64,000 nucleotides of DNA from Micromonospora polyrhachis. Lineage in GTDB: Bacteria; Actinomycetota; Actinomycetes; Mycobacteriales; Micromonosporaceae. The stretch is from positions 7,018,501 to 7,082,500 of the forward strand of contig NZ_JACHJW010000001.1 of the NCBI RefSeq assembly GCF_014203835.1, written 5' to 3'. The notes below the pieces were generated by a model, which was given only the letters and a program-made list of their open reading frames with translations, was not told the origin of the DNA and ran no database searches. Position numbers and translations under genes: made by a program. Shown one piece after another: positions 8,593 through 17,276 of the stretch (position 1 is the first letter of the stretch; each line of letters starts with the position of its first letter).

Positions 8593-8657
8593 GATTCCTC
8601 CTCGGTGGTTTTCCAGGACGACCCTCCCATCAAACAGGCGCAGAAAATACCTCTTTA

Positions 8658-8671
8658 GGGACTAAAGTCCC
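8658..8671. promoter_or_regulatory. DosR/DevR-type box upstream of hmp
   Basis: GGGACTAAAGTCCC is a perfect 6-bp inverted repeat with an AA centre. It matches the core of the mycobacterial DosR box (GGGACTWWAGTCCC), and the 5' flank TTTA partly fits the consensus TTS. On the minus strand it is followed by GGTATTTTCTG, which could hold a -10 element. Binding by a DosR/NarL-family regulator is inferred. Confidence 0.65.
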
Positions 8672-8970
8672 GGGTCATAAGGCCGTCCGGTCGCCCTATC
8701 GGCGGCCCTTCGGCCCGACCGCCCCACCCGCCAGCTGCCCTGGTCGGCCGCCCTGCGGGCTGGCTAGGAGTCGACCCGGGCGCGGCTCCAGCGGATGGGA
8801 ATGCCGGCCACCGCCCGTGGCCGTTCCGGCGGGGCGATCTTCCCCGAGCACGCCCACGGCGTCACGGTCGGCGACGTCGTACGTCAACTGGAGGGCCTGC
8901 CAAGGCCCACCCCTACGCTGGGCCGACCAACGTAGGGGCTCCTGCCAATCAGAGGACAGCAGACAACCGA
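8672..8970. other. Non-coding stretch between hmp promoter and DUF6289 gene
   Basis: With the promoter region, about 378 bases lack a convincing gene. Two tandem hairpins at 8893-8908 and 8910-8938 probably terminate the DUF6289 transcript. A 46-codon plus-strand frame beginning at ATG 8795 (MGMPATARG, ending in LEGLPRPTPTLGRPT before TAG) is the only protein-like stretch; it has no homologue I recognise. Confidence 0.4.
8893..8938 (-). terminator. Tandem hairpins downstream of DUF6289 gene
   Basis: Two hairpins: GGGCCT-GCCA-AGGCCC, and an 8-bp stem CCCCTACG / CGTAGGGG with a 13-base loop. They lie 32-78 bases beyond the stop of the minus-strand secreted protein. Confidence 0.5.
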
Positions 8971-9240
8971 TCAGAACGGGTCGTTGCACTGGGCCGTGGT
9001 GAAGCGCAGCCAACGGCTGGTGGCGCCGAACGTGTCGCTGGTGCCGTCGCAGAAGAGGGTGCGGCCACCGACGACCGTTTCGTAGGTGTTGGAGCTGTAG
9101 TAGGTGTAGGTGCACTGGTAGCCGGCGCGACAGGCGGGAATCGCTTGCGCCGGGGCTACCGGACCGAGCACGACGGCGACACCGACGCCAGCGAACGCGG
9201 CGGCGAGGGTACGACGGATCACGGCAGAACGAGGGGACAC
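8971..9240 (-). CDS. Small secreted Cys-containing protein, DUF6289-like
   Basis: An 89-residue preprotein starting at GTG 9240 with a fine AGGAGG site. Residues 1-31 are a Sec signal peptide (basic start, hydrophobic AAAFAGVGVAVVLG, cleavage after APAQA). The mature part is about 58 residues with four cysteines (PACRAGYQC, TLFCDG, TAQCND) and aromatic-rich strands, a pattern I associate with DUF6289. It is predicted to be extracellular and disulfide-linked. Function is unknown. It lies just downstream of the CHAT protein gene on the same strand, with its own good ribosome-binding site. Confidence 0.75.
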   Translation of the reverse strand: MSPRSAVIRRTLAAAFAGVGVAVVLGPVAPAQAIPACRAGYQCTYTYYSSNTYETVVGGRTLFCDGTSDTFGATSRWLRFTTAQCNDPF

Positions 9241-9350
9241 ATGGCCTCCTGACGACAACAACGAGAATCGATGGATACATCGTCGGGCAGCATCGCGCCG
9301 CACGCAATGACCAACTTCCATCGACTGATGCGTCCCGGCCCCAGCCTCGG

Positions 9351-12300
9351 TCAGGATCGGGCGGCGATCTGGTCCAGGGCCGCCCCCAGCTCCGCCCGTT
9401 CGCCTGGAACCAACCGGGAAAGCACGACGCGGGCGGTTTCGACGTACTCCATCGCCTGTCGCCGGTTCCCCTGGCCGTCGTACGTCTGGGCCAGGAACAG
9501 GCTCACCCGTACGACGTTCGACCACGACTCGGCGGCCGTGAACTCACCGAGCAGCCCGGCGCACCGCTCCAGCGCCTCCGGTACGTCACCGGACTCGCCG
9601 ATCACATACGCGATCATGAAGGCCGTCTCGGCGGCATAGACGGACATCGAGCGGGCCTGGTAGACGCCGAGCGCTGTCTCGAAGGCGGACCGCGACTCGG
9701 CCAGCCGTCCCCGGCAGAGTTCGACGATCCCAAGCTCATGGTGGGCGTCGGCGGAGAGGCGGGACGACCGGTCAGCGGTCTCGATCACAAAGGCGCACCA
9801 GTGTGCGGCGTCGTCGTAGTTGCCCGACTGCTCCTCCACCATCGACAGTTCGTGTGCGGTCTCGGCGAGGCTGGTCCGCCCCAGCCGCCCCTCGCCCTGG
9901 TCCACGTCGAGCGCTGCGGCAAGCCAGCGGCGGGCGGTGTCGAAATCACCACCGAGTCGGGCCCGACGCCCGAGGTAACGACGGATGTTGACCGCGGACT
10001 CGAAGTCGCCGCGCAGCTCCGCCGTGCGTAGCTGGACGATCAGCTCGTCGGTTTCGGTCACGTCCCAGTGCCGTGCGGGTGTAGGCGCGGTGGCGACTGG
10101 TAGTCCGACCTCGACGGCGAGCGCGGCCGCCTGCGGTTCGCTGAGTGCCAGCGTCTCGACCAACCGCGCGAACTCGATCCGGCAGGCGGTCAGCGCGTCG
10201 TCCGTCGCATCGGTCACGGCATGCCCGACGGCCACCCGCAGCGCCTGCACCGCCGCTGGCGGCTCTCCCAGCGCCAGCAGGATCGTCACCTGGTGCAGGC
10301 GCATCCGCACCCGGTTGCGCCGCATGAACGACGTGTCCTCGTCCTGCACCAGCCGGTCGATGTGCACCCGGGCGGTGACCCAGTCGTCCCGCACCATGGC
10401 GGCGTGTCCCAGGATCGCGTCCAGCATGTTGAAGAGGACGTCGGCTCCGGGGCGGGTGGCGTACTCGTCGAACACGAGTTGGTGGAAGTCGTCCAGCAGG
10501 CTGCGAGCCCGGTTCCAGCCGAACGAGCCGACCGGCTCGTCGGCGAACGCCTGCGCCACCGAGCTGGCCAGTTCGTACGCGCCGGTCCGTACGGCGTGCC
10601 ACAACGACAGCAGTGTGGTCGATTCGAGCAGGTTGATGGTCAGGTCCCGGATGTGCCGGTCGGCGTAGGCACCGCGCCCCTCGCCCACAGCCGCGCCCCG
10701 ACCGGGTGTGTTCGCCAGCAGCACCATCGCCGAGGCGCTGACCCCCCGGCTGAGGGCGCCCACCTGCGCCGGGGTGAACCATCGGCCCAGCAACGCGCGG
10801 AAGGCGTACCGGACCGCCGGCGTGACTTCGAAACCCACGTCGGGATCGGCGGCGATCTGCCGTACCAGTCCGGCCCGGGCCGCCTCGGCGAGCAGTTCCC
10901 GCCACTGGGTTGCCGGAACGACCATGCCGGTGGCCTGGGTGAACGGGTCCTCGGTGAGCCCCCTGTTGGTCAGGACGGCGAGCAGCCGGGGCAGGACCAC
11001 CGCACCGTTGAGCCCGAGCAGGGACAGCGGACGCAGGCTGGCCTCCGGCAGTGTGTCCAGGCAGCGGGCGACCGATTCGTCGTAGAGCGGATCCGACGCG
11101 GGCAACGGGGAGACGGGGCCGGCAGTGTCCCCGGCCTCGGCCGGTGGCCCGAACTCCATCTGCTGACAGACCTGCTCCACCGAACAGGTGCCCAGCGCCC
11201 GGAGAACGGCCTGAACCGAGCCGCCGTGCCACCCGGTGCAGCGGATCAGCCAGCGCAACAGCGGCGCGGTGACCGACTGGAGCTGCTCCTCGCCGCCGTG
11301 GTCGACAATCGCCCGGCGGAGCAGCGTGCCGGCGACCTCAGGTGGGACGTCCTGTAGCGGGTACGCGTGATGCGGCACGCCGAGCGCGTCGTGCCGCAGC
11401 CCGATGACGACCCGGTGCCCGGGGGGCAGCAGGCGCAGCGCCTCCTCGCAGGCCGACACATACTCGTCCATTCCGTCCCAGACGTGCAGCACCCGGGACG
11501 GCTGCGCCCCCAGTGCGGCATCCCGCAGTTGCTCGACCACAGTCCCGATCTGTGCACCGGTCACCAACTCGACTCGCTCGAAGGTGTGGACGAGTTCGGC
11601 ATAGCGGGCGTACGACCACAGGAAGACGCTCTTTCCGATCCCGACCGGACCGTGCACCACGACCGGGGTCGGTGACCTGAGCTGCCGGTCGAGGTGGGTG
11701 ACCTCGTCGTCCCGGTACATCAGCATGTCGAGGTCGTCGAACTCGCCGTCGGGTACGGGCTCACCGGGCAGTATCGGTACCTCCGCCATCGGGGTGGTGG
11801 GCACCGCCTGGGTGTAGAGCACCGGCATGACCTGGAACGGCCGGGTGCGGCCCAGGGTGGTCGACGGATGGCGGATCTGGTCCAACAGGGCGCGACGGCC
11901 GGCGGAAGCTGCGGCACCGATGGTCTGCCGGTCGCCGAGGGCCCGGTAGAAGGCGGCCATGAAGCGGGCGGCCACCGTGGCGGGCACATTGTGGGTCATG
12001 GCGAGCACCGCCGGCACTCCGGCAGTGAGTAGGGCCGATGCGACCGTTCGCAGGTTGGGGTCGGTCGACCGATGCGCCGAGCGGCAGGCGTTCAGCACCA
12101 CGACTGGTGGCCGGTCGATGGGGACGACGGTCGCGAACTCGGCCGCCGAGACCGGGTCCGGCCCACCGTCGGCCCGCTCGAAGAGGAGGCCGCTGGCGAG
12201 CTTGTCCGAGGTCGACTCGGATCGGAAGAACCCGTGCCCGTCGAAGTGGATGATCGAGTAGTCCGGCGTCGTGGTAAGCACCTCCCGGAGCCGGTCGATC

Positions 12301-12905
12301 GTCGGCGGATGCAGCAGGTCGATGTGCACCGCACCCGCCGACCGGGCGGCGACCTGCAACATCGGTCCCCGGATGGTCCGGGCTCGGACGTCCTGGGCAC
12401 CGTACGGCCGAGGCGACACGAGTAGTACCCGCAACGCCCCGCCGAGTACGGGCGCGGCCACGTCCTGGCCCGTCCGGCTACGGCACCGGGTCAGTTCCCG
12501 GGCGCTGGCCAGCGGGTACGCCTCGGTGTCCGGAATCCGCAGCAGTTCCCAGGGGATGGCAAGGAATTCGGGGTCCTCGGAGATCAGGCGGACGGCCCGT
12601 TCGCCACCAGCCGCCGCCACGAAGCTGGCGAAGATCTCGGTCAGTCCGGCGGAGGCCGTGAGTGCCCGATAGAGTTCGTAGCCAAGCTGTTCCGAGTCGC
12701 TGAGCGCTGCCGTGTAGCGCTGCCGTTCGGGCCCGAACGGCAGCGGCGCACACTCCTCCAGGAGCCAACGCAGTGTTTCCGCGCGCTCATCCGTGAACGG
12801 GTTGTGAAACCCGGCCTCGGCGCTACGCGCACCGTCGGTGAGCGTGATCCGGTCGACTCCGTCGAAGGTGACGAGAAGATCGCCACGCTCCGGTACGCCG
12901 GACAC
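9351..12905 (-). CDS. CHAT protease - P-loop NTPase - repeat protein (conflict-system type)
   Basis: A 1184-residue protein. Residues about 1-370 are a CHAT (caspase-like) domain: the FLAIPWELLRIPD entry motif near 114-126, catalytic His in HFDGHGFF (about His224) and catalytic Cys in VVLNACRSA (about Cys274). Residues about 395-560 are a STAND-like NTPase with Walker A GPVGIGKS (419-426) and Walker B RVLHVWDGMDEY (471-482). A winged-helix/helical arm follows, then TPR-like helical repeats from about 930 to the end (for example LAETAHELSMVEEQSGNYDDAAHWC). Nothing is missing from the catalytic set. The likely role is an NTP-switched protease that senses a trigger through its repeats and kills or arrests the cell. 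It starts 8 bases after the upstream small gene, forming an operon. The target protein is unknown. Confidence 0.88.
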   Translation of the reverse strand: MSGVPERGDLLVTFDGVDRITLTDGARSAEAGFHNPFTDERAETLRWLLEECAPLPFGPERQRYTAALSDSEQLGYELYRALTASAGLTEIFASFVAAAGGERAVRLISEDPEFLAIPWELLRIPDTEAYPLASARELTRCRSRTGQDVAAPVLGGALRVLLVSPRPYGAQDVRARTIRGPMLQVAARSAGAVHIDLLHPPTIDRLREVLTTTPDYSIIHFDGHGFFRSESTSDKLASGLLFERADGGPDPVSAAEFATVVPIDRPPVVVLNACRSAHRSTDPNLRTVASALLTAGVPAVLAMTHNVPATVAARFMAAFYRALGDRQTIGAAASAGRRALLDQIRHPSTTLGRTRPFQVMPVLYTQAVPTTPMAEVPILPGEPVPDGEFDDLDMLMYRDDEVTHLDRQLRSPTPVVVHGPVGIGKSVFLWSYARYAELVHTFERVELVTGAQIGTVVEQLRDAALGAQPSRVLHVWDGMDEYVSACEEALRLLPPGHRVVIGLRHDALGVPHHAYPLQDVPPEVAGTLLRRAIVDHGGEEQLQSVTAPLLRWLIRCTGWHGGSVQAVLRALGTCSVEQVCQQMEFGPPAEAGDTAGPVSPLPASDPLYDESVARCLDTLPEASLRPLSLLGLNGAVVLPRLLAVLTNRGLTEDPFTQATGMVVPATQWRELLAEAARAGLVRQIAADPDVGFEVTPAVRYAFRALLGRWFTPAQVGALSRGVSASAMVLLANTPGRGAAVGEGRGAYADRHIRDLTINLLESTTLLSLWHAVRTGAYELASSVAQAFADEPVGSFGWNRARSLLDDFHQLVFDEYATRPGADVLFNMLDAILGHAAMVRDDWVTARVHIDRLVQDEDTSFMRRNRVRMRLHQVTILLALGEPPAAVQALRVAVGHAVTDATDDALTACRIEFARLVETLALSEPQAAALAVEVGLPVATAPTPARHWDVTETDELIVQLRTAELRGDFESAVNIRRYLGRRARLGGDFDTARRWLAAALDVDQGEGRLGRTSLAETAHELSMVEEQSGNYDDAAHWCAFVIETADRSSRLSADAHHELGIVELCRGRLAESRSAFETALGVYQARSMSVYAAETAFMIAYVIGESGDVPEALERCAGLLGEFTAAESWSNVVRVSLFLAQTYDGQGNRRQAMEYVETARVVLSRLVPGERAELGAALDQIAARS

Positions 12906-12913
12906 GCTACGGC

Positions 12914-13240
12914 TCAGTTTGGCTCGGTGAGGCGAAATTCGACGACACTGCTGCCGTCGGGTCGTTCGGTCCTGCGGTAGTAGACCTCTCGGCCCCGCGC
13001 CTGACGGCTCAGTAGGCGTTTGATCAGATCGTAGAGGGCGTTACCGGCGACGCCGGTGGCCAGGGAGCCCAGCACCACCAAAGTGCCGTCGATCAGGGCA
13101 CCGGGGTCGAACCGGCCGGGGCGGCCGGTGTGGGGGCGAGCTACCGCCACGGATGCGTGGTCTGCGCTCATGTTCCACTGATGCGCGAACTCCGATGCGG
13201 TAACCCCGAATTCGTCGTCGACGGCGACGATCACATCCAT
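12914..13240 (-). CDS. Small EACC1-like companion of the CHAT NTPase
   Basis: A 108-residue protein starting at ATG 13240 with GGAGG upstream; a longer frame exists but its N-terminal part is not protein-like. The N terminus is strand-rich (MDVIVAVDDEFG), a hydrophobic segment spans about residues 55-75 (IDGTLVVLGSLATGVAGNALYD split by glycines), and a basic helix plus a beta-hairpin close the protein (EVYYRRTERPDGSSVVEFRL). This layout resembles EACC1, the effector-associated constant component found next to NTP-dependent conflict proteins in actinobacteria. It lies 8 bases before the CHAT protein. The EACC1 assignment is pattern-based and needs a profile search. Confidence 0.6.
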   Translation of the reverse strand: MDVIVAVDDEFGVTASEFAHQWNMSADHASVAVARPHTGRPGRFDPGALIDGTLVVLGSLATGVAGNALYDLIKRLLSRQARGREVYYRRTERPDGSSVVEFRLTEPN

Positions 13241-13408
13241 GCCAGCACCTCCGGGCGTCTTCCCGGGTCGAACGATAGAGGACGTCCGCCACCCCGCCAG
13301 ACTCTGCTCCGGTGTCTCGCGTTGGCCGGTCGGACACCGGTGCTCCGGGCGATAATCGAGTTCCGCCCTGGCCGCCGGCCCGAATCGATTGAGGTGGTGG
13401 AGGTCCGA

Positions 13409-13807
13409 ATGACTCAGGACCTGCGAGCACGTTCGGCCACCGAGGTCCTCGACGACCACCTCAAACTGTCCGCTGAGAACCGGTTCGAGGAGGACATCGA
13501 GCGGAACGTCTCACCGGACTGCGTGGTCCTGGAGCGTCGCGGGGTGTTCCGGGGCCGTGAGGGGGCACGTGAACTGGCCCGGTTTCTCGCCGAAGAGATC
13601 CCTGATGCGCGGTACACCTACACGTGCCGGCTGGCCGAGGGGCGCGTCGCCTTCCTGGAGTGGTCTGCCGAGGCGGCGCATTCACGGATACGGGACGGAG
13701 CGGACTCGTACGTCGTCGAGAACGGCTGGATCGTGGCACAGACGATCCACTACACGGTCGAGCCAAAAGATCCGGGAGGAGGTAGGTCGAGGAACGGAAA
13801 AGGTTGA
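13409..13807 (+). CDS. SnoaL-like / NTF2-fold protein
   Basis: A 132-residue protein starting at ATG 13409 after GGTGGTGGAGG. The sequence follows the NTF2-like pattern: N-terminal helices (ATEVLDDHLKLSAEN), a strand (CVVLERRGVFRGREGARELARFLAEEI), and a C-terminal sheet (AFLEWSAEAA, SYVVENGWIVAQTIHYTVE). Such proteins are small-molecule binding or isomerase-type folds; no catalytic residues can be assigned. Its stop overlaps the ribosome-binding region of the LtrA gene, so the two are probably one transcript. It is divergent from the conflict operon, with about 170 bases between the starts. Confidence 0.8.
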   Translation: MTQDLRARSATEVLDDHLKLSAENRFEEDIERNVSPDCVVLERRGVFRGREGARELARFLAEEIPDARYTYTCRLAEGRVAFLEWSAEAAHSRIRDGADSYVVENGWIVAQTIHYTVEPKDPGGGRSRNGKG

Positions 13808-13809
13808 TC

Positions 13810-15024
13810 ATGCGTACGGGGATCGAGGCGGAGTTCGGCTCTCCGGAGGAGGCGGCTCGCCGGCCCACCTTCCTCGAACTCTTCTTCGACCTGGTCTTCG
13901 TCTTCGCGCTGACCCGGATCGTCGCCCGTATCGACGAGGGCCTGACTGTCCATCCCGGCGGCAACGAACTGTGGGATGTCACGCTCGGGTTCTTCAAGGC
14001 CGTCGTGTTACTGCTGGCACTGTTCGCCGTCTGGGAGGGAACGGCCTGGACGACCACCCGGTACAACCCGGACTCGGCCGTGGTCCAGATCGTCGTGGTC
14101 ATCGCCCTGGTGTGCAGCATGGTGATGGGGGTGGCGATGCCCCGGGCGTTCAGCAGCAGTGGTCTGGCCTTCGCGATCGCATTCTGTATCGCCCAGATCA
14201 GCCGACCGCTCCTGCTGCGGATCGCGCTGCGTCAGCGGGACCGGCGGGCCCTGAAGCTACGCATGTTGATCACCCACAGCGCGTTGGCCGTGCTATGGAT
14301 CTCCGGTGCGCTGGTCATCGGATGGCCGCGTGGCTTGCTCTGGGGTACGGCGCTGGTCGCCGAGTACGTCCTGATCCGGTTCGGGTGGCCGGTCCCCGGG
14401 CTGGCGCGCGCCGACCTGTCCCGCTGGGACGTCGCCGGTGGCCATCTGGCCGAGCGCTTCCAGCAGTTCTTCCTGATCGCGCTGGGAGAGACGATCCTGG
14501 TGATCGGCTTCACCTACAGCCAGGGCAGCTTCGACTCCGGTCGGACCACCGCCTTCGCGTTGGCGATCGCCACCTCGCTGCTGATCTGGTGGATCTACTT
14601 CCACCGCGCCGGGAAGATCCTCGCCGAGGCGGTGGCCGCATCGACGCATCCCGCAACGATCGGCCGTTCCGTGGCGAACACCCACATCCTCATGACGATC
14701 GGCATCGTCGCCACCGCCGCGGGCTACGAGATCTCCATCGATCATGCCTTCGACTATCCGAAGGCATCCTGGTTGATCCCCATCCTCGGCGGGCCGGTGT
14801 TGTTCATCGCCGCCCGGTCCCGGCTCGAATACGAGGTCTTCTCCCGGGTGTCACCGTCGCGCATCGTCACGATCGTGGCGCTGCTCGCGCTTGCGCCGGT
14901 CGTACTGTTCGCACCGACGCTGGTGGCCTCCGCGGTCGCTGCGGTGGTGCTCGGTGTCGCTGCCGTGGTCGACCTGCGCCGGTCTCGGGGGGCACCGCCG
15001 GAAGCGGCGGTGCCCCCCTTCTGA
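13810..15024 (+). CDS. ltrA: Low temperature requirement protein A (LtrA) family membrane protein
   Basis: A 404-residue multi-pass protein; ATG 13810 is chosen over TTG 13804. The LtrA hallmark is the N-terminal RRPTFLELFFDLVFVFALTRI, followed by about ten hydrophobic segments and the HLAERFQQFFLIALGETIL motif near residue 220. It is a cytoplasmic-membrane protein of unclear biochemical role, first named from low-temperature growth in Listeria. The stop codon follows directly after a strong hairpin that is part of the coding sequence. Confidence 0.9.
   Translation: MRTGIEAEFGSPEEAARRPTFLELFFDLVFVFALTRIVARIDEGLTVHPGGNELWDVTLGFFKAVVLLLALFAVWEGTAWTTTRYNPDSAVVQIVVVIALVCSMVMGVAMPRAFSSSGLAFAIAFCIAQISRPLLLRIALRQRDRRALKLRMLITHSALAVLWISGALVIGWPRGLLWGTALVAEYVLIRFGWPVPGLARADLSRWDVAGGHLAERFQQFFLIALGETILVIGFTYSQGSFDSGRTTAFALAIATSLLIWWIYFHRAGKILAEAVAASTHPATIGRSVANTHILMTIGIVATAAGYEISIDHAFDYPKASWLIPILGGPVLFIAARSRLEYEVFSRVSPSRIVTIVALLALAPVVLFAPTLVASAVAAVVLGVAAVVDLRRSRGAPPEAAVPPF
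14987..15018. terminator. Terminator hairpin embedded in the ltrA 3' end
   Basis: A 13-bp perfect stem (GGGGGGCACCGCC / GGCGGTGCCCCCC) with loop GGAAGC, followed by TT and CTGA. It encodes the last residues before the stop of ltrA and separates ltrA from the convergent katE gene, whose stop is only 15 bases away. Confidence 0.75.
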
Positions 15025-15038
15025 CGTCGCGGCGAGGG

Positions 15039-17123
15039 TCAGGCGGCTATGGCGTCGACCGGCCGTTCGTTGAACCGGTGCCCGGCAATCGTCGTGATGA
15101 ACGCGTCGATGAACTGGCTGCCGAGACCGTCACCCTCGGCGGTGACCACCCCCGCGTCGGCGGTGCCACCGGTAGGTAGGTGCGCGGCCGTCCAGAGTTG
15201 GGCGCCAGCACCGACGAAACCCAACGGCTTGGCATGCTTGTACGCCTCGGCGACGAAGTGCACCGCGTATCCGTCGGCCCGCAACGCCTCGGCGGCGGTC
15301 ACGCCGTCCGGGACCACGACCGCGTCGTACAGTACCGACGCCATTGTGGTGATGGCCCGATCCACCGGCAGGGTCGATCCGTCGGCGGCGGTGACCGCAC
15401 CGTCGGCCGCAGCCAGCAACTCCGGTACGGCGTGCTGGGCTCGCAGGGCGTCGACCAGTGGCGTCACGCTGGCCGCGTCCACTCCGTCGGCGACGAGGAT
15501 GGCCACCTTGCGTCCCTTGATCGAGTCGGGTGGCATGTTCGCCTGGCTCAACGCGGGTGAGCGGCGATCATGGTTCTCCCCCACCTTGGCCGGTGCCTGG
15601 ACACCGATTCCCTCGGCGACGGCGACGGCGAGCCCGTGGTCGATCTGGGTGAGGTGCTCGACGACCCGCTGCCGGATGTGCTTGCGCTCGACCTTGCCCA
15701 GCTCGAACCGATAGGCGGCCACGATGTGCCGCTTCTCCCAGTCGGACATGCTGTTCCAGAACATCGTCGCCTGGCTGTAGTGGTCGGCGAAGCTCTCCGG
15801 TCGTTTACGGATTTTCGGGCCCTGCACGATCTCCGGGTAGTGCACGTAACCCGCGTCGCCCGCTGGCTCCGGCGAACCGTCGCTGATCGAGTTGGGATGG
15901 TAGTTGGCCTGGCGGGCCGGGATGGGGTCGGCGTGGAAACCGTCCTGCTGGTGGTTGTGCATCGGCGCGACCGGGCGGTTGATCGGAATCTGGGCGAAGT
16001 TCGGCCCGCCCAGCCGGGTCAGCTGGGTGTCGAGATAGGAGAAGAGTCGAGCCTGGAGCATCGGATCGTCGGTGAAGCCGATGCCCGGTACGACGTTCTG
16101 CACACAGAACGCCACCTGCTCGGTCTCGGCGAAGAAGTTGTCCGGGTTGCGGTTGAGCACCATCCTGCCGATCGGGCGGACCGGCACCTCCTCCTCCGGA
16201 ATGATCTTCGTGACGTCGAGCAGGTCGAACCCGAACCGGTCGGCGTCCGCCTCGTCGATCAGCTGGACCCCCAACTCGAACTCGGGGAAGTTGCCTGCCT
16301 CGATGGAGTCCCACAGGTCCCGGCGGTTGAAGTCCGGGTCCTTGCCGGCCACCTTCTGTGCCTCGTCCCAGACCAGCGAGTGCGTGCCCAACACCGGCTT
16401 CCAGTGGAACTTGACGAAGGTCGACGTACCCTGCGCATTGATGAACCGGAACGTGTGGACACCGAAGCCCTGCATCATCGCGAAGCTACGGGGCAGCGCC
16501 CGGTCCGACATCAACCAGATCACGTGGTGCATCGACTCCGGCGCGAGCGAGACGAAGTCCCAGAAGCTGTCATGCGCCGATGCGGCCTGCGGCATCTCGT
16601 GGTACGGCTCCGGCTTCAGCGCGTGGACGAAGTCGGGGAACTTGATGCCGTCCTGGATGAAGAAGACCGGCATGTTGTTGCCGACCAGGTCGAAATTGCC
16701 CTGGCCGGTATAGAACTTCGTCGCGAAGCCGCGCACGTCACGGACGGTGTCCGCCGACCCCCGTGAGCCCTGCACCGTGGAGAAACGAACGAAGACCGGG
16801 GTACGCACCGACGGGTCGGCCAGGAACTCCGCACAGGTCAGCTCGGCCAGTGACTCGTACACCTGGAAATAGCCGTGCGCGCCGGACCCACGGGCGTGCA
16901 CCACCCGCTCGGGAATGCGCTCGTGGTCGAAGCGCATGATCTTCTCACGGAGGTGGAAGTCCTCCAGCAGAGTCGGACCTCGCGCGCCGGCCTTCAGCGA
17001 ATTGTCGGTGTCCTGGACCGGTATCCCCTGGTCCGTAGTCATCACCTTGCCCCGGTTGTCGAGGCGGTAGCTGGCGAGTTGCTCGTCCTTGCTGGTCGGG
17101 CTGTTCTGACGCGGACTACTCAT
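15039..17123 (-). CDS. katE: Large-subunit catalase (HPII type) with DJ-1/PfpI-like C-terminal domain
   Basis: A 694-residue monofunctional haem catalase, starting at ATG 17123 with GGGAGAGG upstream. Distal haem-pocket His is in RVVHARGSGAHGYF (about His76), the partner Asn in LVGNNMPVFFIQDG (about Asn149), and the proximal haem Tyr in RLFSYLDTQLTRLG. Residues about 530-690 form the flavodoxin/DJ-1-like domain of large-subunit catalases (GRKVAILVADGVDAASV). It decomposes H2O2 in the cytoplasm. Length and domain order are normal. It is convergent with ltrA and has about 150 bases of upstream non-coding sequence. Confidence 0.96.
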   Translation of the reverse strand: MSSPRQNSPTSKDEQLASYRLDNRGKVMTTDQGIPVQDTDNSLKAGARGPTLLEDFHLREKIMRFDHERIPERVVHARGSGAHGYFQVYESLAELTCAEFLADPSVRTPVFVRFSTVQGSRGSADTVRDVRGFATKFYTGQGNFDLVGNNMPVFFIQDGIKFPDFVHALKPEPYHEMPQAASAHDSFWDFVSLAPESMHHVIWLMSDRALPRSFAMMQGFGVHTFRFINAQGTSTFVKFHWKPVLGTHSLVWDEAQKVAGKDPDFNRRDLWDSIEAGNFPEFELGVQLIDEADADRFGFDLLDVTKIIPEEEVPVRPIGRMVLNRNPDNFFAETEQVAFCVQNVVPGIGFTDDPMLQARLFSYLDTQLTRLGGPNFAQIPINRPVAPMHNHQQDGFHADPIPARQANYHPNSISDGSPEPAGDAGYVHYPEIVQGPKIRKRPESFADHYSQATMFWNSMSDWEKRHIVAAYRFELGKVERKHIRQRVVEHLTQIDHGLAVAVAEGIGVQAPAKVGENHDRRSPALSQANMPPDSIKGRKVAILVADGVDAASVTPLVDALRAQHAVPELLAAADGAVTAADGSTLPVDRAITTMASVLYDAVVVPDGVTAAEALRADGYAVHFVAEAYKHAKPLGFVGAGAQLWTAAHLPTGGTADAGVVTAEGDGLGSQFIDAFITTIAGHRFNERPVDAIAA

Positions 17124-17276
17124 GAACCTCTCCCTGCACGGCACGCGGTCGCTGCCGTTGCATCTTTTCCGCCCATTGCCAGTTTTATGCCTAAATCGCG
17201 AAATTCACGGCGCTGACCAGGGCTGGGGAGATTCAGCCGTCATCGGCACCGACGCTGACGGAGCCGTACGGAGAAA

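Noticed and set aside
9946..11357. Long open frames on both strands across the CHAT gene
   Set aside because: They are Arg/Gly/Pro-rich shadows of a high-GC gene; only the 1184-residue frame shows domains and proper codon use.
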